Of a stretch of 64,000 nt of DNA, positions 33,746 through 46,439 are shown piece by piece; positions within the stretch are counted from its first letter, which is position 1, and each line of letters begins with the position of its first letter. The stretch covers positions 124,001-188,000 of the forward strand of contig NZ_CP047393.1 of the NCBI RefSeq assembly GCF_009858175.1, read 5' to 3'. Under the pieces are notes generated by a model. The model was given only the letters and a program-made list of their open reading frames with translations. It was not told the DNA's origin and did not search any database. Source of the DNA: Pontibacillus sp. HMF3514. GTDB taxonomy: Bacteria > Bacillota > Bacilli > Bacillales > BH030062. The translations under genes and the position numbers were made by a program.

Positions 33746-34285
33746 ATGAACGAACTTAAGAAACAATATCAAGAAGAAGTTGTTCCATCTTTGATGAACA
33801 AATTTGAATATGATTCAGTTATGGAAGTACCGAAAGTTGACAAAATCATCATCAACATGGGTGTTGGTGACGCGGTGCAAAACGCTAAAGCGTTAGATAA
33901 TGCTGTAGAAGAGCTTGAGTTAATTTCTGGTCAAAAACCATTAATCACAAAAGCAAGAAAATCAATTGCAGGTTTCCGTCTGCGTGAAGGAATGCCAATC
34001 GGTGCGAAAGTAACCCTTCGTGGTGAGCGCATGTATGAATTCCTTCAGAAGCTTATTGCGGTTTCCTTGCCACGTGTTCGTGACTTCCGTGGTATTTCCA
34101 ACAAAGCCTTTGATGGCCGTGGAAACTACACACTTGGAGTTAAAGAACAGTTGATTTTCCCAGAAATCGACTACGATAAAGTAAGTAAAATTCGCGGTAT
34201 GGATATCGTGGTAGTAACTACAGCTAACAACGATGAAGAAGCACGCGAATTATTAACACAATTCGGTATGCCTTTCCAAAAATAA
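33746..34285 (+). CDS. rplE: 50S ribosomal protein L5
   Basis: L5 binds 5S rRNA and touches P-site tRNA. The 179 residues contain [18 protein letters not shown] and the conserved [23 protein letters not shown] 33746 is preferred over TTG 33743; the SD AAAGGAGGG (33731-33738) is spaced 7 bases from it. Confidence 0.97.
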   Translation: MNELKKQYQEEVVPSLMNKFEYDSVMEVPKVDKIIINMGVGDAVQNAKALDNAVEELELISGQKPLITKARKSIAGFRLREGMPIGAKVTLRGERMYEFLQKLIAVSLPRVRDFRGISNKAFDGRGNYTLGVKEQLIFPEIDYDKVSKIRGMDIVVVTTANNDEEARELLTQFGMPFQK

Positions 34286-34501
<216 letters not shown>

Positions 34502-34530
34502 TCCCCGGATAGGGAAGGAGGTAAACACAA

Positions 34531-34929
34531 ATGGTCATGACAGATCCAATTGCAGATATGCTAACTCGTATTCGTAATGCAAACATGGTACGTCACGAAA
34601 AGCTAGAAGTACCTGCTTCTAAGCTTAAAAAAGAAGTAGCAGACATTCTTAAGCGCGAAGGTTTTGTTCGCGATTACGAATTCGTTGAGGATGACAAACA
34701 AGGCATCCTACGTATTTTCCTTAAGTACGGTGCAAACAACGAGCGTGTAATCTCTGGTTTGAAGCGTATCTCTAAACCTGGATTACGTGTTTATGCGAAA
34801 GCTGATGAGCTTCCACGCGTATTGAACGGATTAGGAGTAGCTGTTGTTTCTACTTCTCATGGTGTACTAACAGACAAAGAAGCACGTCAACAAGCTATCG
34901 GCGGCGAAGTGCTAGCTTACGTCTGGTAA
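34531..34929 (+). CDS. rpsH: 30S ribosomal protein S8
   Basis: S8 binds helix 21 of 16S rRNA; in E. coli it represses the spc operon. The 132 residues begin [20 protein letters not shown] and end with the conserved [20 protein letters not shown] 34531 follows AAGGAGGTAAACACA; the second in-frame ATG (codon 3) is a possible alternative. Confidence 0.97.
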   Translation: MVMTDPIADMLTRIRNANMVRHEKLEVPASKLKKEVADILKREGFVRDYEFVEDDKQGILRIFLKYGANNERVISGLKRISKPGLRVYAKADELPRVLNGLGVAVVSTSHGVLTDKEARQQAIGGEVLAYVW

Positions 34930-34958
34930 TAGAATAGAAAGACAGGAGGTGCAAAAGA

Positions 34959-35495
34959 ATGTCTCGTGTAGGATTGAAACTTTTAGAAATCCCTGAAGGT
35001 GTTGAAATCAATATCGACGGTGAGACTGTAACAGTTAAAGGACCTAAAGGTGAATTAACTCGTAACATCCACTCAGATATGACTGTTAAAATTGAGGATA
35101 ACGTTCTAACGGTAGAACGTCCATCTGACAAAAAAGCACACCGTGAATTACACGGTACCACTCGAAGCCTTATCGGAAACATGGTTGAAGGAGTTTCCAA
35201 AGGATTCGAAAAGAGTCTTGAAATTCAAGGTGTAGGTTACCGCGCTCAAAAGCAAGGTGACAAAGTTATCGTAAACGCTGGTTACTCTCACCCAGTTGAG
35301 GTTGAAAACCGCGAAGGTATCGACATCGAGGTACCATCTCAAGCTAAAATCACCGTTAAAGGTATCGATAAAGAGCTAGTTGGCGCGGTTGCTGCTAATA
35401 TCAGAGCCATTCGCCCACCTGAACCTTACAAAGGTAAAGGTATTCGTTACGAAGGTGAACATGTGCGTCGTAAAGAAGGTAAGACTGCGAAATAA
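34959..35495 (+). CDS. rplF: 50S ribosomal protein L6
   Basis: L6 lies near the sarcin-ricin loop and has two repeated RNA-binding domains. The 178 residues include the signature [20 protein letters not shown] near the C-terminus. ATG 34959 follows CAGGAGGTGCAAAAGA. It continues the spc order rpsH-rplF-rplR. Confidence 0.97.
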   Translation: MSRVGLKLLEIPEGVEINIDGETVTVKGPKGELTRNIHSDMTVKIEDNVLTVERPSDKKAHRELHGTTRSLIGNMVEGVSKGFEKSLEIQGVGYRAQKQGDKVIVNAGYSHPVEVENREGIDIEVPSQAKITVKGIDKELVGAVAANIRAIRPPEPYKGKGIRYEGEHVRRKEGKTAK

Positions 35496-35530
35496 TAACC
35501 GCTCGTAGGGAACAGAAAGGAGTGACCTAG

Positions 35531-36420
<890 letters not shown>

Positions 36421-36433
36421 GGAGGGAAATCAC

Positions 36434-36616
36434 ATGTCTAAAAAATTAGAAATTACCCTCACGCGCAGTGTAATTGGCCGAAAACAAGATCAGCGTTCAA
36501 CAGTGAAGGCTTTAGGTCTTAATAAAATTCGCCAAACCGTTGTTCATGACGATACGCCTGCCATCCGTGGAATGGCTGAAAAAGTATCCCACTTAGTAAC
36601 GGTAAAAGAAGCTTAA
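36434..36616 (+). CDS. rpmD: 50S ribosomal protein L30
   Basis: L30 is a small 60-residue protein of the large subunit. The signature [20 protein letters not shown] and the ending [11 protein letters not shown] are typical. ATG 36434 follows AAGGAGGGAAATCAC located at the rpsE stop. L30 is missing in some bacteria but always lies here when present. Confidence 0.97.
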   Translation: MSKKLEITLTRSVIGRKQDQRSTVKALGLNKIRQTVVHDDTPAIRGMAEKVSHLVTVKEA

Positions 36617-36647
36617 TAGACGAATAGCGTAAAGAGGAGGTGCTCCA

Positions 36648-37088
36648 ATGAAACTTCATGAACTGAAGCCTAATGAAGGTACTCGTAAAGAACGTAACCG
36701 TGTAGGTCGTGGAATGTCTTCAGGTAATGGAAAAACGTCTGGTCGTGGTCACAAAGGTCAGAAGGCTCGTAGTGGCGGCGGCGTACGTCCAGGATTTGAA
36801 GGAGGTCAAATGCCTCTATTCCAACGCCTTCCGAAGCGTGGATTCACAAATATTCATCGTAAAGAATTTGCCATCGTTAACCTTGACGCGTTAAATCGTT
36901 TTGAAGATGGCACAGAAGTCACTCCTGAGCTTTTACTTGAAACAGGTGTGGTTAGCAAACTTAAATCAGGTGTTAAGATCCTTGGAAAAGGTAACGTTGA
37001 GAAGAAACTAACTGTAAAAGCTCAAAAGTTCTCTGCTTCCGCAAAAGAAGCGATTGAAGCAGCGGGCGGTCAAACAGAGGTGATTTAA
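36648..37088 (+). CDS. rplO: 50S ribosomal protein L15
   Basis: L15 is a late-assembly protein. The 146 residues show the glycine-rich N-terminal tail ([20 protein letters not shown]) that enters the rRNA core and the signature [21 protein letters not shown] 36648 follows GAGGAGGTGCTCCA. Its TAATG end overlaps secY by one base. Confidence 0.97.
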   Translation: MKLHELKPNEGTRKERNRVGRGMSSGNGKTSGRGHKGQKARSGGGVRPGFEGGQMPLFQRLPKRGFTNIHRKEFAIVNLDALNRFEDGTEVTPELLLETGVVSKLKSGVKILGKGNVEKKLTVKAQKFSASAKEAIEAAGGQTEVI

Positions 37089-38380
37089 TGTTCCGGACAA
37101 TCTCCAATTTTATGCGCGTGAGTGATATACGAAGTAAGATCCTTTTCACTCTTATGACATTAGTCATTTTTCGCCTCGGAACATTTATCCCTGTTCCGTT
37201 CACTGATAAAGATGCCATTAACTTTATGAATGAAAATAATGTTTTCGGCTTCTTAAATACTTTTGGTGGTGGGGCATTGAAGCAATTCTCAATCTTCGCG
37301 ATGGGAATCATGCCTTACATCACAGCGTCCATCATCATGCAGTTATTGCAGATGGATGTTGTACCAAAGTTTACAGAGTGGAAAAAGCAAGGTGAAGTAG
37401 GACGTCGTAAACTAGCTCAGTTCACCCGCTATGGTACAGTTGCTCTTGCATTCATCCAAGCAATCGGAATGTCAATCGGGTTTAACGCTATGTCTGGTGG
37501 GCAACTAATTGCTAACCCTGGCGCAATGAAATTTGCTGTCATTGCAATTGTTTTAACGAGTGGAACAGCATTCTTAATGTGGCTAGGTGAGCAAATCACA
37601 GCACATGGTGTTGGTAACGGTATTTCAATCCTGATCTTTGCAGGTATTGTTGCTGGTATTCCAACAGCAGTTAACCAACTCTATGAGAAGTATATTAATG
37701 GAGCTGGCGAACAATTATTTATAAATCTCGTAATTATTGCATTGATTGCTTTAGCTACTGTTTTAATCGTAGTTGGTGTAATCTTCATTCAACAGGCGTT
37801 GCGTAAGATTCCAATCCAGTATGCTAAGCGATTGGTTAACCGTACACCAGTTGGTGGACATTCAACGCACTTACCGATTAAAGTAAATGCGGCAGGAGTT
37901 ATTCCTGTAATCTTCGCGATTTCCTTCATCATTGCACCACGTACAGTGGCGGGATTCTTTGAAGGTAGTAAAATCGCTGATACAGTCCAGTACATTTTCA
38001 ACTATGAAAACTGGCCTGGTATGATTATCTATGTTGCATTAATCATTGCATTCACGTATTTCTACACCTTCGTTCAAGTTAACCCGGAACAAATGGCCGA
38101 GAACTTGAAAAAACAAGGTGGATATATTCCTGGTATCCGTCCAGGTAAAAACACGGAAACGTATTTAACTCGTGTTCTATACCGACTAACATTTGTTGGG
38201 GCGATCTTCTTAGCACTCATTGCTGCTTTACCGATCATTTTAGGCTCTCTAGCTGATATCCCACAAAGTGTTCGTATCGGAGGAACGAGTCTACTCATCG
38301 TAGTTGGTGTTGCACTAGAAACGATGAAACAATTAGAAAGCCAGTTAGTGAAGCGTCACTATAAAGGCTTCATTAAATAA
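37088..38380 (+). CDS. secY: Preprotein translocase subunit SecY
   Basis: SecY is the membrane channel for protein export, working with SecE (encoded at 10705) and SecA. The 430 residues form ten hydrophobic helices; the plug/helix-2 region (FGGGALKQFSIFAMGIMPY) and the last cytoplasmic loop (KQGGYIPGIRPGKNTETYL) are typical. ATG 37088 overlaps the rplO stop, giving translational coupling within the spc cluster. Confidence 0.97.
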   Translation: MFRTISNFMRVSDIRSKILFTLMTLVIFRLGTFIPVPFTDKDAINFMNENNVFGFLNTFGGGALKQFSIFAMGIMPYITASIIMQLLQMDVVPKFTEWKKQGEVGRRKLAQFTRYGTVALAFIQAIGMSIGFNAMSGGQLIANPGAMKFAVIAIVLTSGTAFLMWLGEQITAHGVGNGISILIFAGIVAGIPTAVNQLYEKYINGAGEQLFINLVIIALIALATVLIVVGVIFIQQALRKIPIQYAKRLVNRTPVGGHSTHLPIKVNAAGVIPVIFAISFIIAPRTVAGFFEGSKIADTVQYIFNYENWPGMIIYVALIIAFTYFYTFVQVNPEQMAENLKKQGGYIPGIRPGKNTETYLTRVLYRLTFVGAIFLALIAALPIILGSLADIPQSVRIGGTSLLIVVGVALETMKQLESQLVKRHYKGFIK

Positions 38381-38399
38381 AGGTTTGTTCTTATAATAG

Positions 38400-39079
<680 letters not shown>

Positions 39080-39080
<1 letters not shown>

Positions 39081-39826
39081 TGATTATTACCAAAACACCA
39101 CGCGAAATTGAAATCATGCGTCATGCCGGTAAAATCGTCGGTCTTACGCACCAGGAATTGAAAAAGCATATACAACCTGGCATTACGACCAAGGAGTTGG
39201 ATGAAGTGGCAGAAAACTTCATTCATAGTATGGATGCAATTCCTTCTTTTAAAGGTTATAATGGGTTCCGTGGTAGTATTTGTGTCTCAGTCAATGAAGA
39301 GCTGGTACATGGAATCCCAGGTGAACGCAAACTTAATGAAGGCGACATTATTTCAATCGATATTGGCGCTAAATATAAAGGCTATCATGGAGATTCCGCA
39401 TGGACGTATCCAGTAGGCGAGATTGATGAGGCGGCCCAGGAGTTGCTTGATGTAACTGAAGAATCCTTATTCAAAGGTTTAAATGAGGCAAAACCAGGCG
39501 AACGCCTTTCAAATATATCTCATGCGATTCAGTCATTTGTGGAACCAAAAGGATTCTCGATTGTTCGAGAATATGTAGGTCATGGAGTAGGGCAGGAACT
39601 TCACGAAGATCCTCAAATCCCTCACTTTGGACCACCCAATAAAGGACCACGTTTGAAACCTGGAATGGTTTTAGCCGTAGAACCAATGGTTAATGCAGGT
39701 GAGCGATATGTTCGTACACTTGCTGACAATTGGACGGTTGTAACGGAAGATGGCAAAATGTGTGCCCACTTCGAGCATACTATTGCTATAACAGAAGAAG
39801 GTTTTGAGATTTTAACTAAAGCCTAA
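39080..39826 (+). CDS. map: Methionine aminopeptidase, type I
   Basis: Map removes the initiator methionine from nascent proteins. All metal ligands are visible: the aspartates in [17 protein letters not shown], the histidine in [12 protein letters not shown], and the glutamates in VEPMVNAG and HFEHTIAI. It has 248 residues. ATG 39080 is coupled to the adk stop. secY-adk-map-infA is the conserved order between the spc and alpha clusters. Confidence 0.97.
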
Positions 39827-39839
39827 GTGAAGGTGATCG

Positions 39840-40178
39840 TTGTTGAACGAAGCAGAGTCGAGTCCACGAATAGGTCAAGTTGTTCGTGTCTTGCAAGGAC
39901 GTGAAGCAGAACAGTATATGATTATCATCGGGGTCGTTGATGATCGTTTTGTGCTGCTTGCAGACGGGGAGAAACGAAAGTATGATCGTCCAAAGAAAAA
40001 GAACGTTCATCACATTGAATTCTCAGACTTCGTCTCTCCAGAAGTCCAAAATAGCCTTCTAGAAACTGGTCGCGTAACGAATGGCAAACTACGCTTTGCC
40101 TTATCAAAATTTGTGAATGAAGAAGTGACTGCTTTAGAGAAGGGAGATCAACTCGATGGCGAAAGAAGATGTAATTGA
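39840..40178 (+). CDS. KOW-domain RNA-binding protein (L14e-like, YbzG type)
   Basis: This 112-residue protein starts with a KOW-like segment ([22 protein letters not shown], then [17 protein letters not shown]) resembling the L14e/L6e/L27e fold found between map and infA in Bacillus. Function is not established; a ribosome-related role is inferred from position and fold. The start is TTG 39840 (or the next TTG 39843) after AAGGTGATCG. Its 3' end overlaps infA by 23 bases in another frame. Confidence 0.8.
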   Translation: MLNEAESSPRIGQVVRVLQGREAEQYMIIIGVVDDRFVLLADGEKRKYDRPKKKNVHHIEFSDFVSPEVQNSLLETGRVTNGKLRFALSKFVNEEVTALEKGDQLDGERRCN

Positions 40179-40374
40179 AGTAGAAGGTACCGTTGTTGAC
40201 ACATTGCCAAATGCAATGTTTAAAGTGGAGTTAGAGAACGGTCATACCGTTCTAGCTCATGTTTCCGGTAAAATTCGTATGCACTTCATTCGTATTTTAC
40301 CTGGAGATAAAGTAACGGTTGAACTTTCTCCTTATGATTTAAGTAGAGGACGTATTACGTACCGCTATAAATAG
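40156..40374 (+). CDS. infA: Translation initiation factor IF-1
   Basis: IF-1 occupies the A site during initiation. The 72-residue S1/OB-fold protein [20 protein letters not shown] continues with [20 protein letters not shown] and is near-invariant in Bacillus. ATG 40156 follows GAGAAGGGAGATCAACTCG inside the preceding KOW gene, so the two are coupled. Confidence 0.97.
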   Translation: MAKEDVIEVEGTVVDTLPNAMFKVELENGHTVLAHVSGKIRMHFIRILPGDKVTVELSPYDLSRGRITYRYK

Positions 40375-40518
<144 letters not shown>

Positions 40519-40541
40519 TTCTGAAGGAGGTGCACTGCTGA

Positions 40542-40907
40542 ATGGCACGTATTGCTGGTATTGATATTCCACGTGACAAACGTGTAGTTATCTCATTAAC
40601 CTATGTATACGGTGTTGGTCATACAACAGCTCAACAGGTTTTAGCTGGTGCTGGTGTAGATGAGAACACACGCGTTCGCGATCTTACTGAGGACGAATTA
40701 GCTAAGATCCGTAAAGAATTAGAGAACTTCACTGTAGAAGGTGACCTTCGTCGTGAAAACTCTCTAGACATCAAACGTTTAATCGAAATTGGTTCTTATC
40801 GTGGAGTTCGTCACCGTCGTGGCCTTCCACTTCGCGGTCAAAAAACGAAGAACAACTCTCGTACGCGTAAAGGACCTCGTCGTACAATCGCTAACAAGAA
40901 AAAGTAA
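40542..40907 (+). CDS. rpsM: 30S ribosomal protein S13
   Basis: S13 in the 30S head contacts P-site tRNA and the 50S subunit. The 121 residues begin [20 protein letters not shown] and contain the helix-two-turn-helix plus [23 protein letters not shown] 40542 follows AAGGAGGTGCACTGCTGA. First gene of the alpha cluster order S13-S11-alpha-L17. Confidence 0.97.
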   Translation: MARIAGIDIPRDKRVVISLTYVYGVGHTTAQQVLAGAGVDENTRVRDLTEDELAKIRKELENFTVEGDLRRENSLDIKRLIEIGSYRGVRHRRGLPLRGQKTKNNSRTRKGPRRTIANKKK

Positions 40908-40930
40908 AGTAAAGGAGGTAAGCGAATCCT

Positions 40931-41320
<390 letters not shown>

Positions 41321-41440
41321 TTTACCTGTATAGAATTTGTCACCCTGTCTATAATGGGTTATGATAGCTAAAACAGCATCGCATAAACACAAATTTATTA
41401 TGTATAGTCGAATATGCATGAACGGGGACTGCCTACCTGA

Positions 41441-41476
41441 GGAATTTCGGTTAGACACTAGTCTAACCGGGGTTTC
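41441..41476 (+). promoter_or_regulatory. Strong hairpin just upstream of rpoA
   Basis: CGGTTAGAC (41448-41456) and GTCTAACCG (41461-41469) pair perfectly around ACTA; three G-U and further A-U pairs could extend the stem to about 16 bp. No T-run follows. The rpoA SD begins 8-10 bases later, so the stem could affect rpoA translation or mRNA processing. A lone TATAAT lies at 41350-41355. Confidence 0.55.
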
Positions 41477-41500
41477 GACGTTTTGAAGGAGGGTTTATTA

Positions 41501-42445
41501 ATGATCGAAATTGAAAAGCCAAAAATTGAAACGGTTGAGATCAGCGATGATGCAACATTTGGAAAGTTGGTCGTCGAACCGCTTGAACGTGGGTATGGTA
41601 CAACACTTGGGAACTCCTTGCGTCGTATCCTACTATCCTCACTTCCTGGCGCTGCTGTAACTTCCGTGCAAATGGATGGAGCTCTACACGAATTCTCCAC
41701 GATCGATGGCGTGGTGGAAGATGTAACAACCATCATTTTGAATTTAAAGAAGTTAGCTCTGAAGATTTATTCCGAAGAGTCTAAAACTCTAGAAGTTGAT
41801 GTACAGGGAGAAGGAACTGTTACGGCTGCAGATATTACGCATGACAGTGATGTCGAGATTTTAAACCCTGAGATCCACATTGCGACGTTACAATCGAATG
41901 CTACTCTACGTATGAAAATTACGGCAGAGAAAGGTCGAGGATATCGTCCAGCAGAAGCAAACAAACACGATGAACAACCAATTGGCGTCATCCCAGTTGA
42001 CTCCATCTTCACACCAATTTCACGTGTAACCTACCAAGTGGAGAACACTCGCGTAGGCCAGGTGACAAATTTTGATAAGCTAACGTTAGACGTATGGACT
42101 GACGGAAGCATTCGACCAGAAGAAGCCGTTTCATTAGGTGCTAAAATCTATATGGAACACTTAAACATTTTCGTTGGACTTACTGATGAAGCACAAAATG
42201 CTGAAATCATGGTTGAGAAAGAAGAAGACCAAAAAGAAAAAGTCCTAGAAATGACGATCGAAGAACTTGACCTATCTGTTCGTTCTTACAACTGCCTCAA
42301 GCGTGCTGGTATCAACACGGTTCAAGAACTTGCTCAGAAGTCTGAAGAAGACATGATGAAAGTTCGTAACCTTGGCCGCAAATCCTTTGAGGAAGTTAAG
42401 CACAAGCTCAACGATCTTGGCTTAGGCTTACGTAAAGACGACTAA
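41501..42445 (+). CDS. rpoA: DNA-directed RNA polymerase subunit alpha
   Basis: Alpha dimerises to start polymerase assembly and its C-terminal domain contacts UP elements and activators. The N-terminal domain shows [20 protein letters not shown]; the CTD has the helix-hairpin-helix [18 protein letters not shown] and [16 protein letters not shown]. The frame is open from 41483, but ATG 41501 lies 6 bases after GAAGGAGGGT and gives the usual 314 residues. Confidence 0.97.
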   Translation: MIEIEKPKIETVEISDDATFGKLVVEPLERGYGTTLGNSLRRILLSSLPGAAVTSVQMDGALHEFSTIDGVVEDVTTIILNLKKLALKIYSEESKTLEVDVQGEGTVTAADITHDSDVEILNPEIHIATLQSNATLRMKITAEKGRGYRPAEANKHDEQPIGVIPVDSIFTPISRVTYQVENTRVGQVTNFDKLTLDVWTDGSIRPEEAVSLGAKIYMEHLNIFVGLTDEAQNAEIMVEKEEDQKEKVLEMTIEELDLSVRSYNCLKRAGINTVQELAQKSEEDMMKVRNLGRKSFEEVKHKLNDLGLGLRKDD

Positions 42446-42494
42446 CGATAGAGTCGTTTGATAGAAGAGTTTCTCAGCAAAGGAGGGAACTGAT

Positions 42495-42854
42495 ATGGCT
42501 AGAAAGTTAGGTCGTACAACTGACGTACGTATGGCATTACTACGTAATTTAGCAACAGACCTTATTATTCATGAGCGTATTGAAACAACTGAAGCAAAAG
42601 CAAAAGAGCTTCGTTCTGTTGTTGAAAAAATGATTACACTTGGTAAGCGCGGAGATCTTCACGCTCGTCGCCAAGCTGAATCATTCCTATACAAAGCGCA
42701 AGCAGATGAAGATAGCGAAGAAACCGCTCTTCAAAAGCTATTCTCAGACATCGCTACGCGTTATGAAGACCGTCAAGGTGGTTACACTCGTATCCTTAAA
42801 GTTGGTCCTCGTAAAGGTGACGGTGCGAAAACAGCGATTATTGAACTTGTATAA
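42495..42854 (+). CDS. rplQ: 50S ribosomal protein L17
   Basis: L17 is a tunnel-exit protein. The 119 residues contain [20 protein letters not shown] and [23 protein letters not shown] 42495 follows AAAGGAGGGAACTGAT. It is the last gene of the alpha cluster and is followed by a strong terminator. Confidence 0.97.
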   Translation: MARKLGRTTDVRMALLRNLATDLIIHERIETTEAKAKELRSVVEKMITLGKRGDLHARRQAESFLYKAQADEDSEETALQKLFSDIATRYEDRQGGYTRILKVGPRKGDGAKTAIIELV

Positions 42855-42864
42855 TTCTAGTTCG

Positions 42865-42914
42865 AAAAAGGGCAGGACAGAATCTCTTTTGAGGTTAATC
42901 CCAGCCCTTTTTTT
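42865..42914 (+). terminator. Terminator of the alpha cluster
   Basis: AAAAAGGGC (42865-42873) pairs with GCCCTTTTT (42904-42912) and the T-run continues to 42914. The loop is long (30 bases) and may form a second small stem. Confidence 0.82.
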
Positions 42915-42915
42915 A

Positions 42916-42945
42916 TTTACTTTTTATATAAATTCTTAGTAGAAT
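42916..42945 (+). promoter_or_regulatory. Possible promoter of ecfA1A2T
   Basis: TTTACT (42916-42921), 18-base spacer, TAGAAT (42940-42945), directly behind the rplQ terminator. Confidence 0.4.
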
Positions 42946-42999
42946 ATTCGACAATATTCCCAGGGAAATAACGTTGAGTAGAGGAGAGGAGGGGGAGAA

Positions 43000-43839
43000 A
43001 TGGAACGTAGTTTTTTAACGTTTAACAACGTATCGTTCCAATATAGAGAAGACTACCCATGGGTTTTGAAAGACGTTACGCTAGACGTTAAACCAAATGA
43101 ATGGGTGGCCATTATCGGACACAATGGATCCGGGAAATCAACTATGGCTAAATTAATGAACGGATTATTATTCCCCCAGCAAGGTAGTGTAGTCGTTGAC
43201 GGAGAAGAGCTAGCTGAGGAAACGATCTGGGAAATCCGTAAGAAAGTCGGTATGGTATTTCAAAACCCTGATAATCAATTTGTTGGAACCACTGTAAAAG
43301 ACGATGTTGCTTTCGGTCTTGAAAACCATGGTGTACCACGAGAAGAAATGGTGAAACGTATTCAACAAAGTTTAGAAACAGTAGGAATGTCTTCATATGA
43401 AGATCAAGAACCGCATCGATTATCAGGAGGACAGAAACAAAGGGTTGCCATTGCTAGTGTATTGGCTGTGTCACCTGAACTTATCATATTCGATGAAGCG
43501 ACAGCCATGCTTGATCCAAAAGGTAGACGGGAGATTATGAATACGGTCAATCATCTACGTAGTGAACGTGACGTTTCCATTATCACAATCACACATGATT
43601 TGAATGAGGTCGCTATGGCGGATCGGGTTATTGTAATGAATAAAGGTGAGGTATGGCATGAGGGGAAACCACGTGAAATCTTTGCTAAGCAAGCAGAGCT
43701 AAAAGACATTGGGCTTGATGCTCCATTTGTCACAAAGCTCGCACATGAATTAAAGGGTATGGGATTGGATTTAGAAATGGAGCCCATAAATCATGAAGAA
43801 ATGTTGGATGCATTATGCAAATATCATTTAACAACGTAA
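43000..43839 (+). CDS. ecfA1: ECF transporter ATPase subunit EcfA1
   Basis: EcfA1 is one of two ATPases that energise energy-coupling-factor uptake of vitamins together with EcfT and interchangeable S components. Walker A is GHNGSGKST, the Q-loop NPDNQFVG, the signature [12 protein letters not shown], and Walker B LIIFDEAT. It has 279 residues. ATG 43000 follows GAGGAGGGGGAGAAA. The 3' end overlaps ecfA2 by 25 bases. No S component is encoded beside it, which fits the shared (group II) module. Confidence 0.95.
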   Translation: MERSFLTFNNVSFQYREDYPWVLKDVTLDVKPNEWVAIIGHNGSGKSTMAKLMNGLLFPQQGSVVVDGEELAEETIWEIRKKVGMVFQNPDNQFVGTTVKDDVAFGLENHGVPREEMVKRIQQSLETVGMSSYEDQEPHRLSGGQKQRVAIASVLAVSPELIIFDEATAMLDPKGRREIMNTVNHLRSERDVSIITITHDLNEVAMADRVIVMNKGEVWHEGKPREIFAKQAELKDIGLDAPFVTKLAHELKGMGLDLEMEPINHEEMLDALCKYHLTT

Positions 43840-44687
43840 GTTATATCTATCAACCCAAAACCCCTTTTGAATACAAAGCCTTGCAAGACCTTTCATTTAC
43901 AATTCCATCAGGATCATTTGTTGCCGTTATTGGTCACACTGGTTCTGGAAAGTCAACGTTATTGCAACACTTAAACGGATTATTAGCACCTACCCACGGA
44001 GATGTGGAAATTGGAGATTATAAGATTCAGGCTGATGAAAAGAATAAACAGTTGAAATCGTTACGTGAACAAGTAGGCGTAGTCTTCCAATATCCAGAAC
44101 ACCAACTGTTTGAAGAAACCGTTTATAAAGATATTGCTTTTGGACCAACCAATTTTGGTGTGGAGAAAGGCGAGATTGATGAGCGAGTGGAGCGTACCAT
44201 TGATTCTGTAGGATTATCATCAGATATGCTAGAGCGTTCTCCATTTGATTTAAGTGGAGGTCAGATGCGCCGAGTCGCAATAGCAGGCGTTTTAGCGATG
44301 GAACCAAGTGTTCTTGTACTCGATGAGCCCACTGCAGGGCTAGATCCTAGAGGACAGCAAGAAATGATGGACATGTTCTATCAACTTCATCGAGACCAGC
44401 AGCTTACCACCGTGCTGGTTACGCATAGTATGGAGGATGCTCTTGCCTATGCTGATTACGTCCTGGTTATGGACCAAGGACAACTCTATATGGAAGGTGA
44501 ACCACTCGAAGTCTTTCGCCAAAAGGAAGCATTGAATGATGTTGGATTAGATGTACCAGAAATCATTGAGTTTATAACGAAATTTGAACAGAAATTTGAT
44601 ATCTCCATGCAATATTCCAATCAACCCCTATCACAGTTTGCTGAGCAATTGAAGAACAAACTGAAGGGGGGAAGTCATGATGAATGA
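43815..44687 (+). CDS. ecfA2: ECF transporter ATPase subunit EcfA2
   Basis: EcfA2 pairs with EcfA1 to form the ATPase heterodimer. Motifs: Walker [11 protein letters not shown]-loop YPEHQLFEE, signature [13 protein letters not shown], Walker [14 protein letters not shown]. Its 290 residues include the C-terminal extension typical of the subunit. ATG 43815 lies inside ecfA1 and its end overlaps ecfT by 11 bases, so the three genes are tightly coupled. Confidence 0.95.
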   Translation: MQISFNNVSYIYQPKTPFEYKALQDLSFTIPSGSFVAVIGHTGSGKSTLLQHLNGLLAPTHGDVEIGDYKIQADEKNKQLKSLREQVGVVFQYPEHQLFEETVYKDIAFGPTNFGVEKGEIDERVERTIDSVGLSSDMLERSPFDLSGGQMRRVAIAGVLAMEPSVLVLDEPTAGLDPRGQQEMMDMFYQLHRDQQLTTVLVTHSMEDALAYADYVLVMDQGQLYMEGEPLEVFRQKEALNDVGLDVPEIIEFITKFEQKFDISMQYSNQPLSQFAEQLKNKLKGGSHDE

Positions 44688-45477
44688 TTCTATGATTATC
44701 GGACAATATGTTCCAGGGCAATCACTCGTTCATAGAATGGATCCACGTATGAAAATGACGATCATCTTTTTCTTTGTTATTGTCGTCTTTTTCGCAAACT
44801 CTATTGGAAGCTATGGCTTGCTAACGCTTTTCGCATTTGTGAGCGTCGCCATAACGAGAATCCCGCTATCATTTATCTTAAAAGGGTTAAAGCCAGTCTG
44901 GTTTTTAATTATATTTACCTTTTTACTACATTTATTTTTTACAAGACAGGGTGAGGTTCTTTTCGAGATATTCACCTTCCCTGTTTATGAGGAAGCTATC
45001 GAACAAGGATTTAAAATATCTTTGCGCTTCTTCCTGTTAATTCTATTAACATCATTACTGACTCTAACAACGACACCTATTGCGATAACCGATGCAATTG
45101 AGAGTATGTTTCACCCTTTGAAAAAGGTAAAGTTCCCTGTTCATGAACTTGCTTTAATGATGTCGATTTCCTTACGATTTATCCCGACACTTATGCAGGA
45201 AACAGAGAAAATTTCGAAGGCACAGGCATCAAGAGGTGTGGACTTTCGTAGCGGCCCAATTAAGGAGCGTGTGAAGGCGATTGTTCCATTACTAGTGCCA
45301 TTATTCGTCAGCGCATTTAAACGTGCTGAGGACCTTGCTATGGCTATGGAAGCAAGAGGTTATCAAGGTGGAGAAGGGCGTACAAAATTGAGGGAACTTA
45401 CTCTAACCAAAGAAGATATCGCTGTCCTGATTTTATTTATCGTTGTAATAGTCGGTGTCTTTATTTTACGAACGTAG
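44677..45477 (+). CDS. ecfT: ECF transporter transmembrane subunit EcfT
   Basis: EcfT is the membrane scaffold that couples the ATPases to substrate-binding S subunits. It has about five hydrophobic helices and the two coupling-helix motifs with Ala-Arg-Gly character: [10 protein letters not shown] and [10 protein letters not shown]. It has 266 residues. ATG 44677 follows a G-rich SD (AAGGGGGGAAG); ATG 44680 is an alternative. It is followed by truA after 13 bases. Confidence 0.94.
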   Translation: MMNDSMIIGQYVPGQSLVHRMDPRMKMTIIFFFVIVVFFANSIGSYGLLTLFAFVSVAITRIPLSFILKGLKPVWFLIIFTFLLHLFFTRQGEVLFEIFTFPVYEEAIEQGFKISLRFFLLILLTSLLTLTTTPIAITDAIESMFHPLKKVKFPVHELALMMSISLRFIPTLMQETEKISKAQASRGVDFRSGPIKERVKAIVPLLVPLFVSAFKRAEDLAMAMEARGYQGGEGRTKLRELTLTKEDIAVLILFIVVIVGVFILRT

Positions 45478-45490
45478 AGGTGTGACGCTT

Positions 45491-46246
45491 ATGGAGCGTG
45501 TGTGCTGTGTTGTTCAATACGATGGCACAAACTACTCGGGCTTTCAAATCCAAGCCAATTCAAACCGTACGATCCAAGAAAAAATTGAAAAAGCCTTAAC
45601 GAAAATGCATAAAGGTAAGCCAATGAAGATTATTGCTTCGGGCCGAACTGATGCTGGGGTCCATGCATATGGTCAGGTCTTTCACTTTGATTCAGATTTG
45701 TATATTCCTGAGTACAATTGGAAGAAAGGATTACAAACCCTTTTACCGTCTGATATCCAAATTGTAGAAGTGCATAAGGTTTCAATGGATTTTCATGCTA
45801 GATATGATACTTCTCAAAAAGAATATCGATACCGTGTGCTTAACACAAAGGATAAAGATGTCTTTAGACGTAATGTTACCTATCATGTCCCCTATGATCT
45901 AGATATCGATAAAGTAAAAGAAGCGTGCAAGTATATTGAAGGTACTCATGATTTCACTTCTTTTAGTTCAACTAAAACGAAAGTGCGTGGTGAACGTATT
46001 CGAACAGTATATGAGGCGACCTGTGAAAAACAAGGAGACGAGCTTCTCTTTATTTTTCGTGGAGATGGATTTCTCTACAATATGGTAAGGATTTTAGTTG
46101 GGACGTTGATACAAGTTGGGAGAGGACGTCGTGAGCCTGAAGATATCCCGGTGATCATGGAAGCCAAAGAACGAACAAAAGCTGGCGTCACAGCTCCTGC
46201 TCAAGGGTTGTTTTTGTGGAAGGTGGATTATAAAGAACAGGGATAG
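45491..46246 (+). CDS. truA: tRNA pseudouridine(38-40) synthase TruA
   Basis: TruA isomerises uridines 38-40 in the tRNA anticodon arm. The catalytic aspartate lies in GRTDAGVHAYGQVFHF, and RGDGFLYNMVRILVG is the second conserved motif. The frame opens at 45455 within ecfT, but ATG 45491, after GAGGTGTGACGCTT, gives 251 residues with the usual N-terminus VCCVVQYDGTNYSGFQIQ. It ends the ecf-truA group; rplM has its own promoter. Confidence 0.95.
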   Translation: MERVCCVVQYDGTNYSGFQIQANSNRTIQEKIEKALTKMHKGKPMKIIASGRTDAGVHAYGQVFHFDSDLYIPEYNWKKGLQTLLPSDIQIVEVHKVSMDFHARYDTSQKEYRYRVLNTKDKDVFRRNVTYHVPYDLDIDKVKEACKYIEGTHDFTSFSSTKTKVRGERIRTVYEATCEKQGDELLFIFRGDGFLYNMVRILVGTLIQVGRGRREPEDIPVIMEAKERTKAGVTAPAQGLFLWKVDYKEQG

Positions 46247-46270
46247 TTTCTTGCTATCTATCTACGGCTC

Positions 46271-46355
46271 CTAGGGCTAGCAAATAAGCGATATTCTCCT
46301 TCAGTGCCCTTTCGTCACTTACGGATATCTTGCTTATTCGAATGCCCTTGAGCAG
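46271..46355. repeat. Imperfect palindrome between truA and rplM
   Basis: Nested inverted repeats are visible: AATAAGC (46283-46289) with GCTTATT (46332-46338), ATAT segments inside, AGTG (46303-46306) with CACT (46316-46319) at the apex, and GGGC / GCCC further out. No T-run follows. The AATAAGC/GCTTATT arms recur in the flanks of the palindromic elements at 48.07 and 60.05 kb. Confidence 0.5.
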
Positions 46356-46405
46356 TCGCCTCTTCTTTTAATTATAAAAACAACGTATCCAGGTGTAACA
46401 TTCTC

Positions 46406-46433
46406 TTGACATAAGGTATGTAAGTATTATAAT
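46406..46433 (+). promoter_or_regulatory. Sigma-A promoter of rplM-rpsI
   Basis: TTGACA (46406-46411), 16-base spacer, TATAAT (46428-46433). Confidence 0.7.
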
Positions 46434-46439
46434 ATGATC

